From NCBI RefSeq assembly GCF_000633455.1, contig NZ_AYMG01000026.1, positions 51,426 through 115,425 of the forward strand: DNA of 64,000 bases, written 5' to 3'. Below are positions 26,250-35,186 of the stretch, in pieces. The notes under the pieces were generated by a model. That model did no database searches. It saw only the letters and a program-made list of their open reading frames with translations, and was not told the DNA's origin. The translations under genes were made by a program, and so were the position numbers. Each line of letters starts with the position of its first letter. The first letter of the stretch is position 1. The stretch comes from Pedobacter jeongneungensis. Its GTDB lineage: Bacteria > Bacteroidota > Bacteroidia > Sphingobacteriales > Sphingobacteriaceae.

Positions 26250-27752
26250 TTAAGCAAAAAATCCATGTATAAACCAGCCAGAGGTTTTCTCCGAACTGTA
26301 GTGTCCCGACCGGAACAGCCAGTAACGTTTCCCCTCTGTGTCCTCCAGTTGGTAGTAATCCCGGTGCTCACCTTCCTCTAGCCACCATTCCCGTTCTATG
26401 CGTTCTGGGCCATCTGCCTTTTTTACCTGGTGGGTGATTCCCTGATAGCGAAAGAGCATCGGCGGATAATCAGGGATGGGTGCAGAAACCTGGACCGGCT
26501 CGGGTATTTTCAATAACTGTACCGGTCGCAAGCGGTCGGTCCGCCATGGTAAGGAAAGCGTCTCATGGAGCGAATCCACCTTTTTGATCGATCGCTCCGG
26601 CCAGTGGTAGGGCTGGGGAAGGTAGCGCTGAATGGCCTGTAGACCGACTTTTCCAGCAAGTTTATCCAAAAGTTCAGTTACTTTCTGATCCTCCACGCCT
26701 TTTTCTGCGGCCCATAATGCTTCCTGACGGGGATCCAGTGGTTCTACCTTTGTGGCATCCATGGTAAAAAGCTCAATACCCATTTTCGGTTCAATCTGCT
26801 CGATCTTCAATGAAAAAAGCTTTAAGAGATGGCTGATATGGGCACTAGGGCTATTGGTGCCTATCTCTGTCCTGATCACTTTGCCATCTATCCGGAAACT
26901 TTGCAGCAGGGCGGACCGAAGACCCATCCCATCCCTTTCAAGATGGTTACAAAGCTGGGTCAATAATTTTTCGATGGCGATCTCAATACCTTTTCGTGTT
27001 CTGATCGGCTCCATGCTCGCTAATCGCTCGCCATACAGCTCTGGAACGACAATCGGCGAAAACCGTTCTTCCTTTTGCCCTAAAACCTGCTCGATCCTTT
27101 CCATATTTTCCTCTCCGATACGTCTGCGCAGCACCGATCGTGGCATGGAAATAAAGCTGCCCACGGTCTTTAGTCCAAGCTTGATCAGCTTTTGACTCGC
27201 AACGGCAGAAAGCCGGAGCGCCATGGGTGGCAGGGACAAAAGCGCGTTCAGCTCTTCAGTACTTTTAATAATAGGAGAGATCTTGCCGTAACGTGCCACC
27301 GCCCAGGATGTACCCATGGTATCTGAAATAGCAGCCCGGACAAAATAGCCCAATCCGCGCAGCCGGTTGACGATTTCCCGCAGGTATTCCCTTTCTCCGC
27401 CCCAGAGATGCGCGCAACCGCTGATATCCAGGATCAGTCCCTGATCTTCCTCCACAGCCACCAATGGCGAGTACCGTATGCACCATTCCCCAATTGCCCT
27501 TAAGAGCCTTTCTGATTTATGACATTGATTTTCGATTACCTCCAGATCGGGAACAATTGCCCTGGCATCAGCCAGCGGCATCCCTAAATGGATGCCGAGC
27601 AGCGAAGCTTCGCTGCTCGTTGCGGTAATGACCATGCGGTTACCGGCTTTATCTGAAAAAACAAGCGGCAAATCCCTTAAGGCTGGTCGCTTGATGCGGA
27701 TCCAGTCGGTGAGCAGGGTAGAAAACCATATGGACATATACCTTTTCTGCAT
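26250..27752 (-). CDS. imuB: Y-family polymerase-like protein ImuB
   Basis: A 500-aa Y-family fold. The palm start YMSIWFSTLLTDWIRIKRPA lacks the metal-binding Asp that active DinB enzymes have here, as is normal for ImuB; palm and finger regions follow (FSDKAGNRMVITATSSEASL, LILDISGCAHLWGGER), then the helix-hairpin-helix thumb and little-finger region. ImuB is a non-catalytic hub that brings DnaE2 to the sliding clamp and binds ImuA. It overlaps imuA by one base (27752) and leaves 6 nt before dnaE2. Confidence 0.92.
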   Translation of the reverse strand: MQKRYMSIWFSTLLTDWIRIKRPALRDLPLVFSDKAGNRMVITATSSEASLLGIHLGMPLADARAIVPDLEVIENQCHKSERLLRAIGEWCIRYSPLVAVEEDQGLILDISGCAHLWGGEREYLREIVNRLRGLGYFVRAAISDTMGTSWAVARYGKISPIIKSTEELNALLSLPPMALRLSAVASQKLIKLGLKTVGSFISMPRSVLRRRIGEENMERIEQVLGQKEERFSPIVVPELYGERLASMEPIRTRKGIEIAIEKLLTQLCNHLERDGMGLRSALLQSFRIDGKVIRTEIGTNSPSAHISHLLKLFSLKIEQIEPKMGIELFTMDATKVEPLDPRQEALWAAEKGVEDQKVTELLDKLAGKVGLQAIQRYLPQPYHWPERSIKKVDSLHETLSLPWRTDRLRPVQLLKIPEPVQVSAPIPDYPPMLFRYQGITHQVKKADGPERIEREWWLEEGEHRDYYQLEDTEGKRYWLFRSGHYSSEKTSGWFIHGFFA

Positions 27753-28480
27753 TAGACCGCCTTTCTGATTTCAATAGTTTCACTAACAGTTTTGCTGGGA
27801 GCCCTAAAACTTCCCCCGGAATATTCGATAGTCCAGCTGCCCGGCAATCCGTTTTTGACTTTCAGCAGCTCGATATTCCACCTTGGAAAGCCTAGTCCGG
27901 GCAAGCCATCGATCGCTTCGCTTGGTAAAGCCGATATCCGCCACCTTGCGGCGGCTAGTGTAGCGCTGAGCTTTTCCGCATTTTTACGGATAATAAAAGA
28001 TGTTACCCTACTTTTCTCGATTACCAGCTGCAGCCTTCTGCTCTGCGCAAAACTGATCTCATCCAGTTCAGTTACTACTGCGGCCAGGCTTTCGCATTTT
28101 AGGGCCTCTTCGCTTGCCCATAATACATCCCTTTCATTTTGCAGGTCGATGAAAATAATGCGTTCAGGGGAAAGGCCAAAAGTAATCAGCGAAGGCGGGA
28201 ATATTTTTCTCTGGGTACTGATCCAAAGGCAAAGGCCACCCTTTTGCATAAGGGAGGAAAGCAGTGCTGAGATAAAACCACCACTGGCTGCTGCATCCTC
28301 CAGGTTTGTGCTCAGGAATTCATGGATCGCTGCAAGTGGAAATACCTTACCCGGAAAAGAAGCACTTATCTCTCCGAGGCCAAAGTTTACAGCAGGACCA
28401 TCCCCAACAGGCTTAACGCCCTGAAGGCTTAGGATTTGTTCCTGAAGTTTACCAATAATATCCCTTTTAACTGACTCCAT
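27752..28480 (-). CDS. imuA: ImuA-like RecA-fold mutasome protein
   Basis: A 242-aa RecA/SulA-type protein in the first place of the cassette. FPLAAIHEFLSTNLEDAAAS and the strand LCLWISTQRKIFPPSL match ImuA proteins; a canonical Walker A is not visible, as in many ImuA. It works with ImuB and DnaE2 in damage-induced mutagenesis. The start at 28480 is 54 nt from a candidate operator (28534-28550), suggesting damage-inducible control. Confidence 0.85.
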   Translation of the reverse strand: MESVKRDIIGKLQEQILSLQGVKPVGDGPAVNFGLGEISASFPGKVFPLAAIHEFLSTNLEDAAASGGFISALLSSLMQKGGLCLWISTQRKIFPPSLITFGLSPERIIFIDLQNERDVLWASEEALKCESLAAVVTELDEISFAQSRRLQLVIEKSRVTSFIIRKNAEKLSATLAAARWRISALPSEAIDGLPGLGFPRWNIELLKVKNGLPGSWTIEYSGGSFRAPSKTVSETIEIRKAV

Positions 28481-28533
28481 TTCCTATTGCTCATGGCCTG
28501 AATAAAACATTCAAGCCGATCACACAAAATTAA

Positions 28534-28550
28534 TACTAAAAATATTAGCA
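28534..28550 (-). promoter_or_regulatory. candidate damage-response operator, imu side
   Basis: TACTAA-AAATA-TTAGCA: inverted arms of 6 nt (5 of 6 matched) with a 5-nt spacer, 54 nt upstream of imuA. The same motif is in front of the divergent unit. The binding protein is inferred (LexA-like or another SOS repressor), not known. Confidence 0.5.
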
Positions 28551-28632
28551 ATTATAATTGTTAACAAAAATAACTTGAAACGGTTTTAAAGTACTTTAGG
28601 CTCAATATAAATGCCTAAAAAATGTTGATAAA

Positions 28633-28649
28633 TACTAATTTATTTAGTA
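28633..28649 (+). promoter_or_regulatory. candidate damage-response operator, alkB side
   Basis: TACTAA-TTTAT-TTAGTA: a perfect 6+6 inverted repeat with a 5-nt spacer, 45 nt upstream of the gene at 28694. It matches the copy before imuA in both arm sequence and spacing. Confidence 0.55.
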
Positions 28650-28693
28650 AAAATAATTATATTTGGTCTTTGAAATTCATAAAATCCTTATTT

Positions 28694-29188
28694 ATGATTG
28701 AGTTGGAATATTTTTATGATGGGGAAAATGGGGCAGTGATGGTTTATCAGCTGATCCAGTTTGAGGCAGGCGAGCCCTGGAGGATTGTCCTGGATGGAGA
28801 ACTGCTCGGCAGTCTTGAGAATCCGCAAGGCAGCTGGAGGCAACTGAGCGGCGATGATCTCAGCGCAGAACTTTTTAATAGTCTTACGGGGCATATTGAT
28901 AATCAATATTTCAATAGCCTGCCCGAAGAGATCTGTTCGCGTTGGCCAAACCTAGTCGAGAAAGTCGTGTTAATATCAGATGCAGCATATATGGTGATCT
29001 GCAAAGAAGGAATCAGCTTTAGAAGCTTTGAGCGAATATTTTCAAGGTTTATACCAGGCCTGCTCAAAAATGAGTGGGCGGTAAAATTTCAGGTCTTCAA
29101 TCATGACTTTTCCGATGACTTTTTGCTCGAATCCAGGCCCCTGGTGTATAAGAAAGAGACATTTGGCTGGGAAGAGGTAAACAGGTAA
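28694..29188 (+). CDS. hypothetical protein co-transcribed with alkB
   Basis: A 164-aa soluble protein; the Met at 28694 (MIELEYFYDGENGAVMVYQL) is preferred over one at 28622, because the upstream copy lies before and inside the candidate operator. It has an alpha/beta look with a late aromatic segment (FQVFNHDFSDDFLLESRPLV). Family not recognised. Its stop overlaps the alkB start by one base (TAATG), and it lies behind the same operator type as the mutasome, which makes a role in DNA damage response likely. Confidence 0.65.
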   Translation: MIELEYFYDGENGAVMVYQLIQFEAGEPWRIVLDGELLGSLENPQGSWRQLSGDDLSAELFNSLTGHIDNQYFNSLPEEICSRWPNLVEKVVLISDAAYMVICKEGISFRSFERIFSRFIPGLLKNEWAVKFQVFNHDFSDDFLLESRPLVYKKETFGWEEVNR

Positions 29189-29802
29189 TGGAGCAGCTGA
29201 GTTTTTTTGCATACAGTGGGCAATCTGCGGGGCTACCAGGAGATGTGCTGGAATACTGTGCAGGTTTTATCGATAGAGAAAAAAGTGATCTGTTAATCAA
29301 AACCCTCATCCAAAACACCCCCTGGCAGCAAAGGCTCGTGAAGATGTACGACCGGGAGGTTCTTACGCCAAGGCTCACTGCGTGGTATGGGGATATTGAT
29401 GGTATTGATTATAATGCCCTTGGCAAATCCACTCCACTTGAATGGACATCAGAACTTTTGGAGCTTAAAGGATTGGTAGAGCCAATTGCAAACATTACTT
29501 TCAATAGCGTATTACTCAATTATTACCGGGATGGCAAAGATTCAGTCGCCTGGCACAGTGATAAGGAAACGGTCATGGGATCGCATCCCATCATTGCCTC
29601 CATTTCCTTTGGCGCGGTGAGGAGTTTTGACATCAGAAAAAAGGAGGGGCATCACGAAAAACATTCTGTCCGGCTTGAGCATGGCTCATTGCTGATCATG
29701 AAGGGTGATCTGCAATCAAAATGGGAACACAGGATTGCTAAGACAGCAGTGCCTGTAGGACCAAGGGTAAACCTTACTTTTAGGCGGATTATAAATCCAT
29801 AG
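29188..29802 (+). CDS. alkB: AlkB-like 2-oxoglutarate/Fe(II)-dependent dioxygenase
   Basis: A 204-aa 2OG-FeII_Oxy_2 protein. Fe ligands are His123 and Asp125 (VAWHSDKE) and a later His in KWEHRIAK; the 2-oxoglutarate Arg lies in GPRVNLTFRRI. PRLTAWYGD and NSVLLNYYRDGKDSVAW are classic AlkB2/ALKBH2-type features. It reverses alkylation (1-methyladenine, 3-methylcytosine) by oxidative demethylation in DNA. Translationally coupled to the upstream unknown gene. Its place opposite the imu operon makes a coherent repair island. Confidence 0.9.
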   Translation: MEQLSFFAYSGQSAGLPGDVLEYCAGFIDREKSDLLIKTLIQNTPWQQRLVKMYDREVLTPRLTAWYGDIDGIDYNALGKSTPLEWTSELLELKGLVEPIANITFNSVLLNYYRDGKDSVAWHSDKETVMGSHPIIASISFGAVRSFDIRKKEGHHEKHSVRLEHGSLLIMKGDLQSKWEHRIAKTAVPVGPRVNLTFRRIINP

Positions 29803-30157
29803 ACCACTCTTGCTGGTACTCCGGTTTTTACTGCTTACAGGCATATTCATTTTTTTCTGAAGCTACTTTCTTATAAAATAAATCTTAATCATATTAAGAT
29901 AGGACAGTCATTTTCAAATGACGCAGCTTTTGCTTAGCTGATTAATAATTTTGAGTAAAACGTTGAAAAATATATCTTTCTTTTTTTTAAAACAGTACAT
30001 CTATAGCTTTACCAAAATATGACAGGAAACCTCATAACTGATGTATATTTCATCGCATTTTCTGCTTTTCCCTTTGCTTAATCGGAAATATGGCAAGGTA
30101 GAGTTCAATTTTAGGCTCTGAATTTCCAACGAAAATGGCTTCTCAAGGATATTCGCT
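29803..30157. other. gap between alkB and the IS110 element
   Basis: 355 AT-rich bases without a gene. An inverted stretch near 29880-29905 (AATCTTAATCATATTAAGAT) could form a small hairpin downstream of alkB, but lacks a clear T run. The right part must include the left end of the IS110 element, whose border I cannot define because this family usually lacks terminal repeats. Confidence 0.35.
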
Positions 30158-31213
30158 TCATTTTTCAGTGCTTATCTCCCTTATAGCTTTTTTGGGTACA
30201 TAGTGCCGGTCATAAAGCCTATTGCCCCTAATGCAGGCAAAAACCCTACAGATAAGTTTGAACTTGATGGCATTGATCGCGGAACTCTTTTTTTTCTTAT
30301 CGACCACTACCCTGCGTTTATAATAAGCTTTTATTTCATGATCATTGGCAAGGCAAGTCCGGACACCGTTATGCAGAAGGGATTTGACCCGGTTGTTGGC
30401 CATTTTGGAAACTCTTGCTGGTTTTTTTACACTTGTTCCTGAATCATGTTCAAAGGGAGCAATGCCACAGTAGGAGGCAAAAGTCCTTGCAGTCGAGATC
30501 GATTTGAACTCATTGGTTTGGATCAGCATTTCCAGTGCAGTGACCTCGCCTATGCCAACGACAGATAGCATGATTTTCATCATACGGCAGGTCTGTTCAT
30601 CGGAAGACCAAATTTGTTTGATCCGCTCATCCACCTCTTTGATGAGCTGGACAACCTTTGATACCGAAGGGCTGCAGAGCCTGAGGTTTTCCTCGGATAC
30701 CGCCTGGTCGATAAAGCCATTATCCTCATCCAATGGTGTCTGGATGATCGTCCTCACCTTGACCATTCTTTCCCTTAGGGTCGAAAGACTGCTGAGCTGG
30801 TCGATGATTTTCCGGCGCGGCACCCATAGTCTGAGCTCTGAAAGGTTTTTCACCAGGTACCGTGCAATCCGGGCGGCATCCAGTTTATCATTTTTTCCTT
30901 TAATAAGACCTAGGGAATTTTTGATCCGGAGTGCAGGTTCTACTACAATTTTGGCTTTCAGTTTTGATAGAGTACCGATGAGTATGTTTCCATAGATGCC
31001 GGTGGTCTCCATTCCAAAAACGGCAAACCCGGTTTTGAAGCCTGGGATTTGTTTTAGACCTGAAAAAAATTCCCTGATCGATTCAGAGTTGTTCGCTGCC
31101 TTACCGTTTACCACCTTTCCACTTCCGGATTTTACACAGTAATTGAAAGTGGCTTTGGAGACATCAATGCCGATAAAGTATTTGACAGGAGCCAGTTTCT
31201 TTTCTCTCATCAT
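30158..31213 (-). mobile_element. IS110-family insertion sequence transposase
   Basis: A 351-aa DEDD transposase: the N-terminal RuvC-like part has YFIGIDVSKATFNYCV (first Asp), GMETTGIYGN (Glu), and IKGKNDKLDAARIARYL (Asp pair); the C-terminal Transposase_20 domain follows (MLSVVGIGEVTALEMLIQTN, FASYCGIAPFEHDSG). The frame is intact, so the element may be active. IS110 elements use no terminal inverted repeats, and recent work shows they are guided by a bridge RNA coded in the flanking non-coding end; that RNA would lie in 31214-31500 or 29950-30157, but I cannot fold it by eye. Confidence 0.9.
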
Positions 31214-31532
31214 ATCCCATTAACTTAGTTATTTAAATCAAATTAGGAAGAATTTCGTTAATGTAAATGAAATTCAGACCACCCCAAAGTCCTTTTTTGC
31301 CTGTTGATTCTTCATTTTAACTTTGCCGATAGGTCGCTTCTTCCATGATAGGGTAAGCATCTTTGGGCTTGGCAATCTTTCTCAGGTCCTGCCTAATTCT
31401 TCACTAAAGTCGTTCCTAAAAATGTTCATATCAATGGTTTGGGTGATCTGATGGCACAATTTACGGAAATATCAGCTAACATATGCGCTATTTCGTTTTA
31501 ATTTGAGAGTCTGTTTGTTTATTCGAATCAGG

Positions 31533-31662
31533 CTAAAGCATATCCAAGACACCCAGTTCTTTCACTGCGGTATCTACCAGTTTTTTACAAGAGCCATCAT
31601 CACGAATATCGCCCGGTATCGCTACGGCTTTTCTTCTGCTGATGTTCTGATTTTCAATAAAA
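31533..31662 (-). pseudogene. SDR oxidoreductase remnant
   Basis: Minus-strand ISRRKAVAIPGDIRDDGSCK, then KLVDTAVKELGVLDML and a stop. This is the stretch of a classical SDR of the glucose/ribitol dehydrogenase type just before NNAA. No start, glycine motif or active site remains. Between it and the transposase, another short coding-like piece (RQDLRKIAKPKDAYPIMEE) is seen on the minus strand near 31330-31400. The whole gap 31214-31815 therefore looks like gene debris by an insertion site. Confidence 0.5.
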
Positions 31663-31815
31663 ATGTTTTGGGTAAATCTAGAACCAACCTTTTTTGCGGA
31701 TGGTTTTGATTTATGAAATTTTTATATCCTGGCACGTAAAATGTCGACCGAACTTTTGTCTATGTGATCAAGCACATTAATTTGTCTCAAGGATACGGGT
31801 ATTAGCATAAAGCCA

Positions 31816-32535
31816 TCAGAACAGTCTCTGCAATAATGCTTCCTTACGTTGCGGCGAAACCTCCACCTCTGCGCCATCGCTAAGTTCTAAGGTGCCGCCA
31901 TCTCCCTTGCGGTATTTTACCACGTAACTGAGGTTTACGATTACTGAGCGGTTAATTCGCATAAAAAAATCATCGTTCAATTGCACTTCATATTCTTTGA
32001 GGGTTTTGGAAACGATGATTTTTTTATTATCGGTGAGCAGGAAAACGCTGTAGTTGCTCATGGCTTCCACCCTGATAATGGTCGTTTTATCGATGATATA
32101 AACGCCCTCTGCGGTAGGTAATGCCAATCGTGCATTTAAAACTTCAGATTTTGGGCTCCGTTGTTTAATTTTTCCCGCTACCCGTTTACGTAAGCGGGTG
32201 ATAGCGGTTTTGAGATCGTCCTCATCTACAGGCTTCATCAGGTAATCTACAGCACTCAAACGGAGTGCTTCCAGTGTATAACTATCGTAGGCGGTGGTAA
32301 AGATCACCTCGAAACTGAAACTTCCCAAACGCTCCAGAAATTGAAAGCCGTTTATCCCCGGCATTTCTACATCAAGAAACAAGACGTCAGGATCTAGCGT
32401 AATAATTGCGTTCAGCGCCTTGGCGGGCTCATTAAAAATGCCCACAACCTGAAGTTCATCTTCGAAAGACTGTAGTTTTTGCGAAAGCAATTTACTTCCT
32501 CGGGTTTCATCGTCTAATATAACTGCCTTTAACAT
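31816..32535 (-). CDS. LytTR-family response regulator
   Basis: A 239-aa regulator. Receiver domain 1-118 with the acidic pocket Asp8/Asp9, phospho-acceptor Asp55 (VLFLDVEMPG) and Lys near 105 (YLMKPVDED); C-terminal LytTR DNA-binding domain from about 140 (TTIIRVEAMSNYSVFLL, FMRINRSVIVNLSYVVKY). It is intact. It ends a run of six exported-protein genes, and its likely sensor is the LytS-like TPR kinase at 37086 on the other strand, since no other His_kinase protein of that class is near. Confidence 0.9.
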   Translation of the reverse strand: MLKAVILDDETRGSKLLSQKLQSFEDELQVVGIFNEPAKALNAIITLDPDVLFLDVEMPGINGFQFLERLGSFSFEVIFTTAYDSYTLEALRLSAVDYLMKPVDEDDLKTAITRLRKRVAGKIKQRSPKSEVLNARLALPTAEGVYIIDKTTIIRVEAMSNYSVFLLTDNKKIIVSKTLKEYEVQLNDDFFMRINRSVIVNLSYVVKYRKGDGGTLELSDGAEVEVSPQRKEALLQRLF

Positions 32536-32640
32536 AGGGAAATGTGTTAATGATAAAATTCGGGTTTTAAATCCGATTGGCCAAAACTTATCCGGATATT
32601 TCTATGGTATGGACCTGGTGGAAGGTTTTTTATCCATTAC

Positions 32641-33132
32641 TCAGTTTACCTGGCTCCGCTTGTACGGCCTGAAATTTTTAAGGTAAAGATACATTTCGGT
32701 GCCAAAATCGTTTTCGGTACAAATTATGGTTTGTTTTACGACTTCATTTTGTTTACCAAATATGGTTTTCCAGGTGTTTTTTCCAGCTTTGCTGGTGGCC
32801 ATACTGTTGGCGGTCAAATCTATTGTTCCTGCTTTGTCGAAACGGATTTCCACCATAAAATATTTAATCAGGCCATTCTTTTTACGGTCTAAGAACAACA
32901 GCCCGCTCCGATAAGAAACAGGATATTTTACTGCTTGCTGCCAGTTGCCAGGAGCTTTTTCCCAGCCGCCATCATCATGTAAAGTGGTGGGTTGGGTAAA
33001 GGGGATCCTGATTTTTTCTGTATCGCCCTGGCTGTTGGCTATCTGTATTTTTACAGGCACCTGTGAACGGATTTGTGCCCTGCTGCCCAGGCTTAAAAAA
33101 CCAAAGAAAGCAATGGTGAGGATTTTTTTCAT
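32641..33132 (-). CDS. exported protein of unknown function, 163 aa
   Basis: A type I signal peptide (MKKILTIAFFGFLSLGSRAQ) precedes a beta-rich domain with PVSYRSGLLFLDRKKNGLIK and a conserved-looking VVKQTIICTENDFGTEMYLY. Family not recognised. It begins 12 nt after the beta-barrel gene upstream and is very likely co-transcribed with it. Confidence 0.6.
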   Translation of the reverse strand: MKKILTIAFFGFLSLGSRAQIRSQVPVKIQIANSQGDTEKIRIPFTQPTTLHDDGGWEKAPGNWQQAVKYPVSYRSGLLFLDRKKNGLIKYFMVEIRFDKAGTIDLTANSMATSKAGKNTWKTIFGKQNEVVKQTIICTENDFGTEMYLYLKNFRPYKRSQVN

Positions 33133-33143
33133 AATCAGTCGTT

Positions 33144-33725
33144 CTAGAAAGTATATTTAACACCAATACCACCGTTTTCTGCGCTAAAACCTCCGCCGCT
33201 ATTGAATGTGAATACTGGTTGCCAGTCTGTACTAATGGCAATGGGAAGACCTTTAAATTTGTATTCGAGCCCTAAAACACCTAGTGCCCCAACGGTAGTG
33301 GTAGGGTCAACCAGGTTATCATCGAATGAAAAATATTCGAAATGGCCACCTCCACCAACGTACCACTTTAGATTTTGTACGCCATTGACAGGCAGGTGAT
33401 ATTCGTAAGCCGCGCTTATCCCGATCTGGGTACCCAGACCATTAAAACCCCTATAGGTAAATATGCCTTCCAGTGCATGTTTTTCTTTCAGGAAATGTTT
33501 TGCCGTAAGGGATATACCGTAGAGAAATTTTACCCCGATTGCAGTATTGTAGTTTTTGGATGTGCTGTAACCATCTGCTTTGGTACTGGCTTTAACTTCG
33601 GGTGCTAATTTTACATTGGGTTTAGCAGCTGTTTTAGTGAGCGGTTTTTTTGTTGGTGTTTTCTTTGTCTGTGCGCTGATATTGATTGCAACAGCACACA
33701 GTAGTATCATCAAGATGGTTTTCAT
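33144..33725 (-). CDS. outer membrane beta-barrel protein
   Basis: Signal peptide MKTILMILLCAVAINISAQ, then a Lys/Thr/Pro linker, then alternating strands with aromatic ends (GVKFLYGISLTAKHFL, GISAAYEYHLPVNGV, LKWYVGGGGHFEYFSFDD) and the final strand ending GIGVKYTF, the typical barrel terminus with Phe last. 193 aa fits an eight-stranded barrel. Transport or adhesion role unknown. 13 nt separate it from the beta-propeller gene upstream. Confidence 0.7.
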   Translation of the reverse strand: MKTILMILLCAVAINISAQTKKTPTKKPLTKTAAKPNVKLAPEVKASTKADGYSTSKNYNTAIGVKFLYGISLTAKHFLKEKHALEGIFTYRGFNGLGTQIGISAAYEYHLPVNGVQNLKWYVGGGGHFEYFSFDDNLVDPTTTVGALGVLGLEYKFKGLPIAISTDWQPVFTFNSGGGFSAENGGIGVKYTF

Positions 33726-33738
33726 GGTTGGCGTAGGG

Positions 33739-34677
33739 TTAAGGTTGATAAAATATTATTTTATTTTGGTTATAGTGGGCTGCTAAAAGTCCGTAGCCAT
33801 TTGCTGTTTTTACAAAGGCCAGTCCGTAGATATCTCCAGAGCCTGTAAGTGTTTTAATACAGCCGGTAAAGTTCACCTCGGTTGAATGGATCTGGTTGCT
33901 GTTTAACAGGGTAATGCGCCTGTTACCCGGTGAGGCTGCTGCAACAATGTTCCCATAAGCTGCAACATCAACCAGTTTTGGTGAGTTTACGATTACACTT
34001 TTGCCTAAAGCGCCTGTTGCCGTTAGTTCGTATTTGTACAAGCGGTCGGAACTGTAGCCAGTGAGGTAAAGGGTATCATTGGCAATGGCCAATCCTTTTG
34101 GACTTCCAAATACAGCTGCCAGAACACTGAATGTACTGCTGTTTAAAGGATCATCAAAACGTAGTAATCTGTCTTTGCCATCATCGGCAAGGTACAGGCG
34201 GTTTTTACTGTCGAAAGCAATTCCGCGTGGATTGATGAAGCCTTCCTGGATTACCCTTGAATACTGATAGGTGCTAACCACGTTAACGGTAATCTTTTTA
34301 TAGATTACAATGCGGGCGTTCAGTTCGGTTTCGGTGATGTATAAATTCTCATTGTTGTCAAAAGCAATCGCTTCGGCTCCCACGCTTTGGAAAGTTTGTG
34401 CAGGTAATTTTTTCGCCAGCAAATCACTATAGCTGTTCCAGATTTTTGTAGTTCCGGTTGAGCCGTATGGCTGTTTAAATTCTGTAACGGCTACCTTACC
34501 GCCAGCCGATACCGCAATTCCACAGGGATTGGCCACATCTGCTGAAGCGGTCATCTGCAGTTCTGGTATGCCACAGGTATCGACTGGTTCGTCTTTAGCT
34601 TTCTTTTTGCAAGAGCTAATTGCCCCTGCCATTAGCAGCAGGAACAATAAGGGAGCGAGTTTTCTAAGGTTTTTCAT
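33739..34677 (-). CDS. NHL/SMP-30-like beta-propeller lipoprotein
   Basis: A 312-aa lipoprotein (lipobox region AGAISSCKKK, Cys23). Repeated blade motifs are clear: NPCGIAVSAGGKVAVTEF, AEAIAFDNNENLYITET, NPRGIAFDSKNRLYLADD, SPKGLAIANDTLYLTGY. Such NHL-like propellers bind ligands or act as lactonases; no metal site is obvious. It sits in the middle of the exported-protein run, 11 nt after the lipoprotein gene upstream. Confidence 0.75.
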   Translation of the reverse strand: MKNLRKLAPLLFLLLMAGAISSCKKKAKDEPVDTCGIPELQMTASADVANPCGIAVSAGGKVAVTEFKQPYGSTGTTKIWNSYSDLLAKKLPAQTFQSVGAEAIAFDNNENLYITETELNARIVIYKKITVNVVSTYQYSRVIQEGFINPRGIAFDSKNRLYLADDGKDRLLRFDDPLNSSTFSVLAAVFGSPKGLAIANDTLYLTGYSSDRLYKYELTATGALGKSVIVNSPKLVDVAAYGNIVAAASPGNRRITLLNSNQIHSTEVNFTGCIKTLTGSGDIYGLAFVKTANGYGLLAAHYNQNKIIFYQP

Positions 34678-34688
34678 GACCGGTCTGA

Positions 34689-35162
34689 TTAGATTTTTTT
34701 CAATGTGCCTATATAACTACCTTTTAAAGGGCCTTTGGCTGTGGTGGCATCAAACGTAATGGTATACTTGTCACCATCTTTGGTAATTACCACCGTGCCC
34801 CCATTTATTTCATCGGTAACATTGTTAACCGTTACTGCACCTCCGGCAAAATTTGTGGCGGTATTGTAAGGGGCACCATTTTTATAGGTGAAAGAGCCGA
34901 TCGGAATGACATAATTGCCCAGGTTTTTGAAACGGATCTGTACGGAATTAAAATCGGGAGTAAGGAAATAGAGCCATGCACCATCGCCGTTCCCACCTCT
35001 GTAATCTCCGGAATTAATATTGTTGCTGTTGTTCTGGTAATCGAATTTACCAGCTACTGCTCCTGATGCCCCATCTTCGTCTTTATCTTTTTTGCACGAA
35101 GCCAGGGTGAAGAAAACACTCACTAGGATGAATATTTTTACAATGTTTTTAACGTTTTTCAT
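34689..35162 (-). CDS. lipoprotein of unknown function, 157 aa
   Basis: Lipobox TLASC with Cys23 after a hydrophobic signal (MKNVKNIVKIFILVSVFFTL), then a KKDKDEDG linker. The mature domain is beta-rich with Gly/Asn turns (YRGGNGDGAWLYFLTPDF, VVITKDGDKYTITFDATT), suggesting a small beta-sandwich or barrel. Family not recognised. It is part of the co-directional run of exported proteins. Confidence 0.6.
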   Translation of the reverse strand: MKNVKNIVKIFILVSVFFTLASCKKDKDEDGASGAVAGKFDYQNNSNNINSGDYRGGNGDGAWLYFLTPDFNSVQIRFKNLGNYVIPIGSFTYKNGAPYNTATNFAGGAVTVNNVTDEINGGTVVITKDGDKYTITFDATTAKGPLKGSYIGTLKKI

Positions 35163-35186
35163 GTTTTTTGTTTTTAAAGGTGATGG

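Noticed and set aside
31503..31709. Plus-strand 68-codon frame next to the IS element
   Set aside because: The opposite strand shows clear SDR likeness, so this is its shadow.
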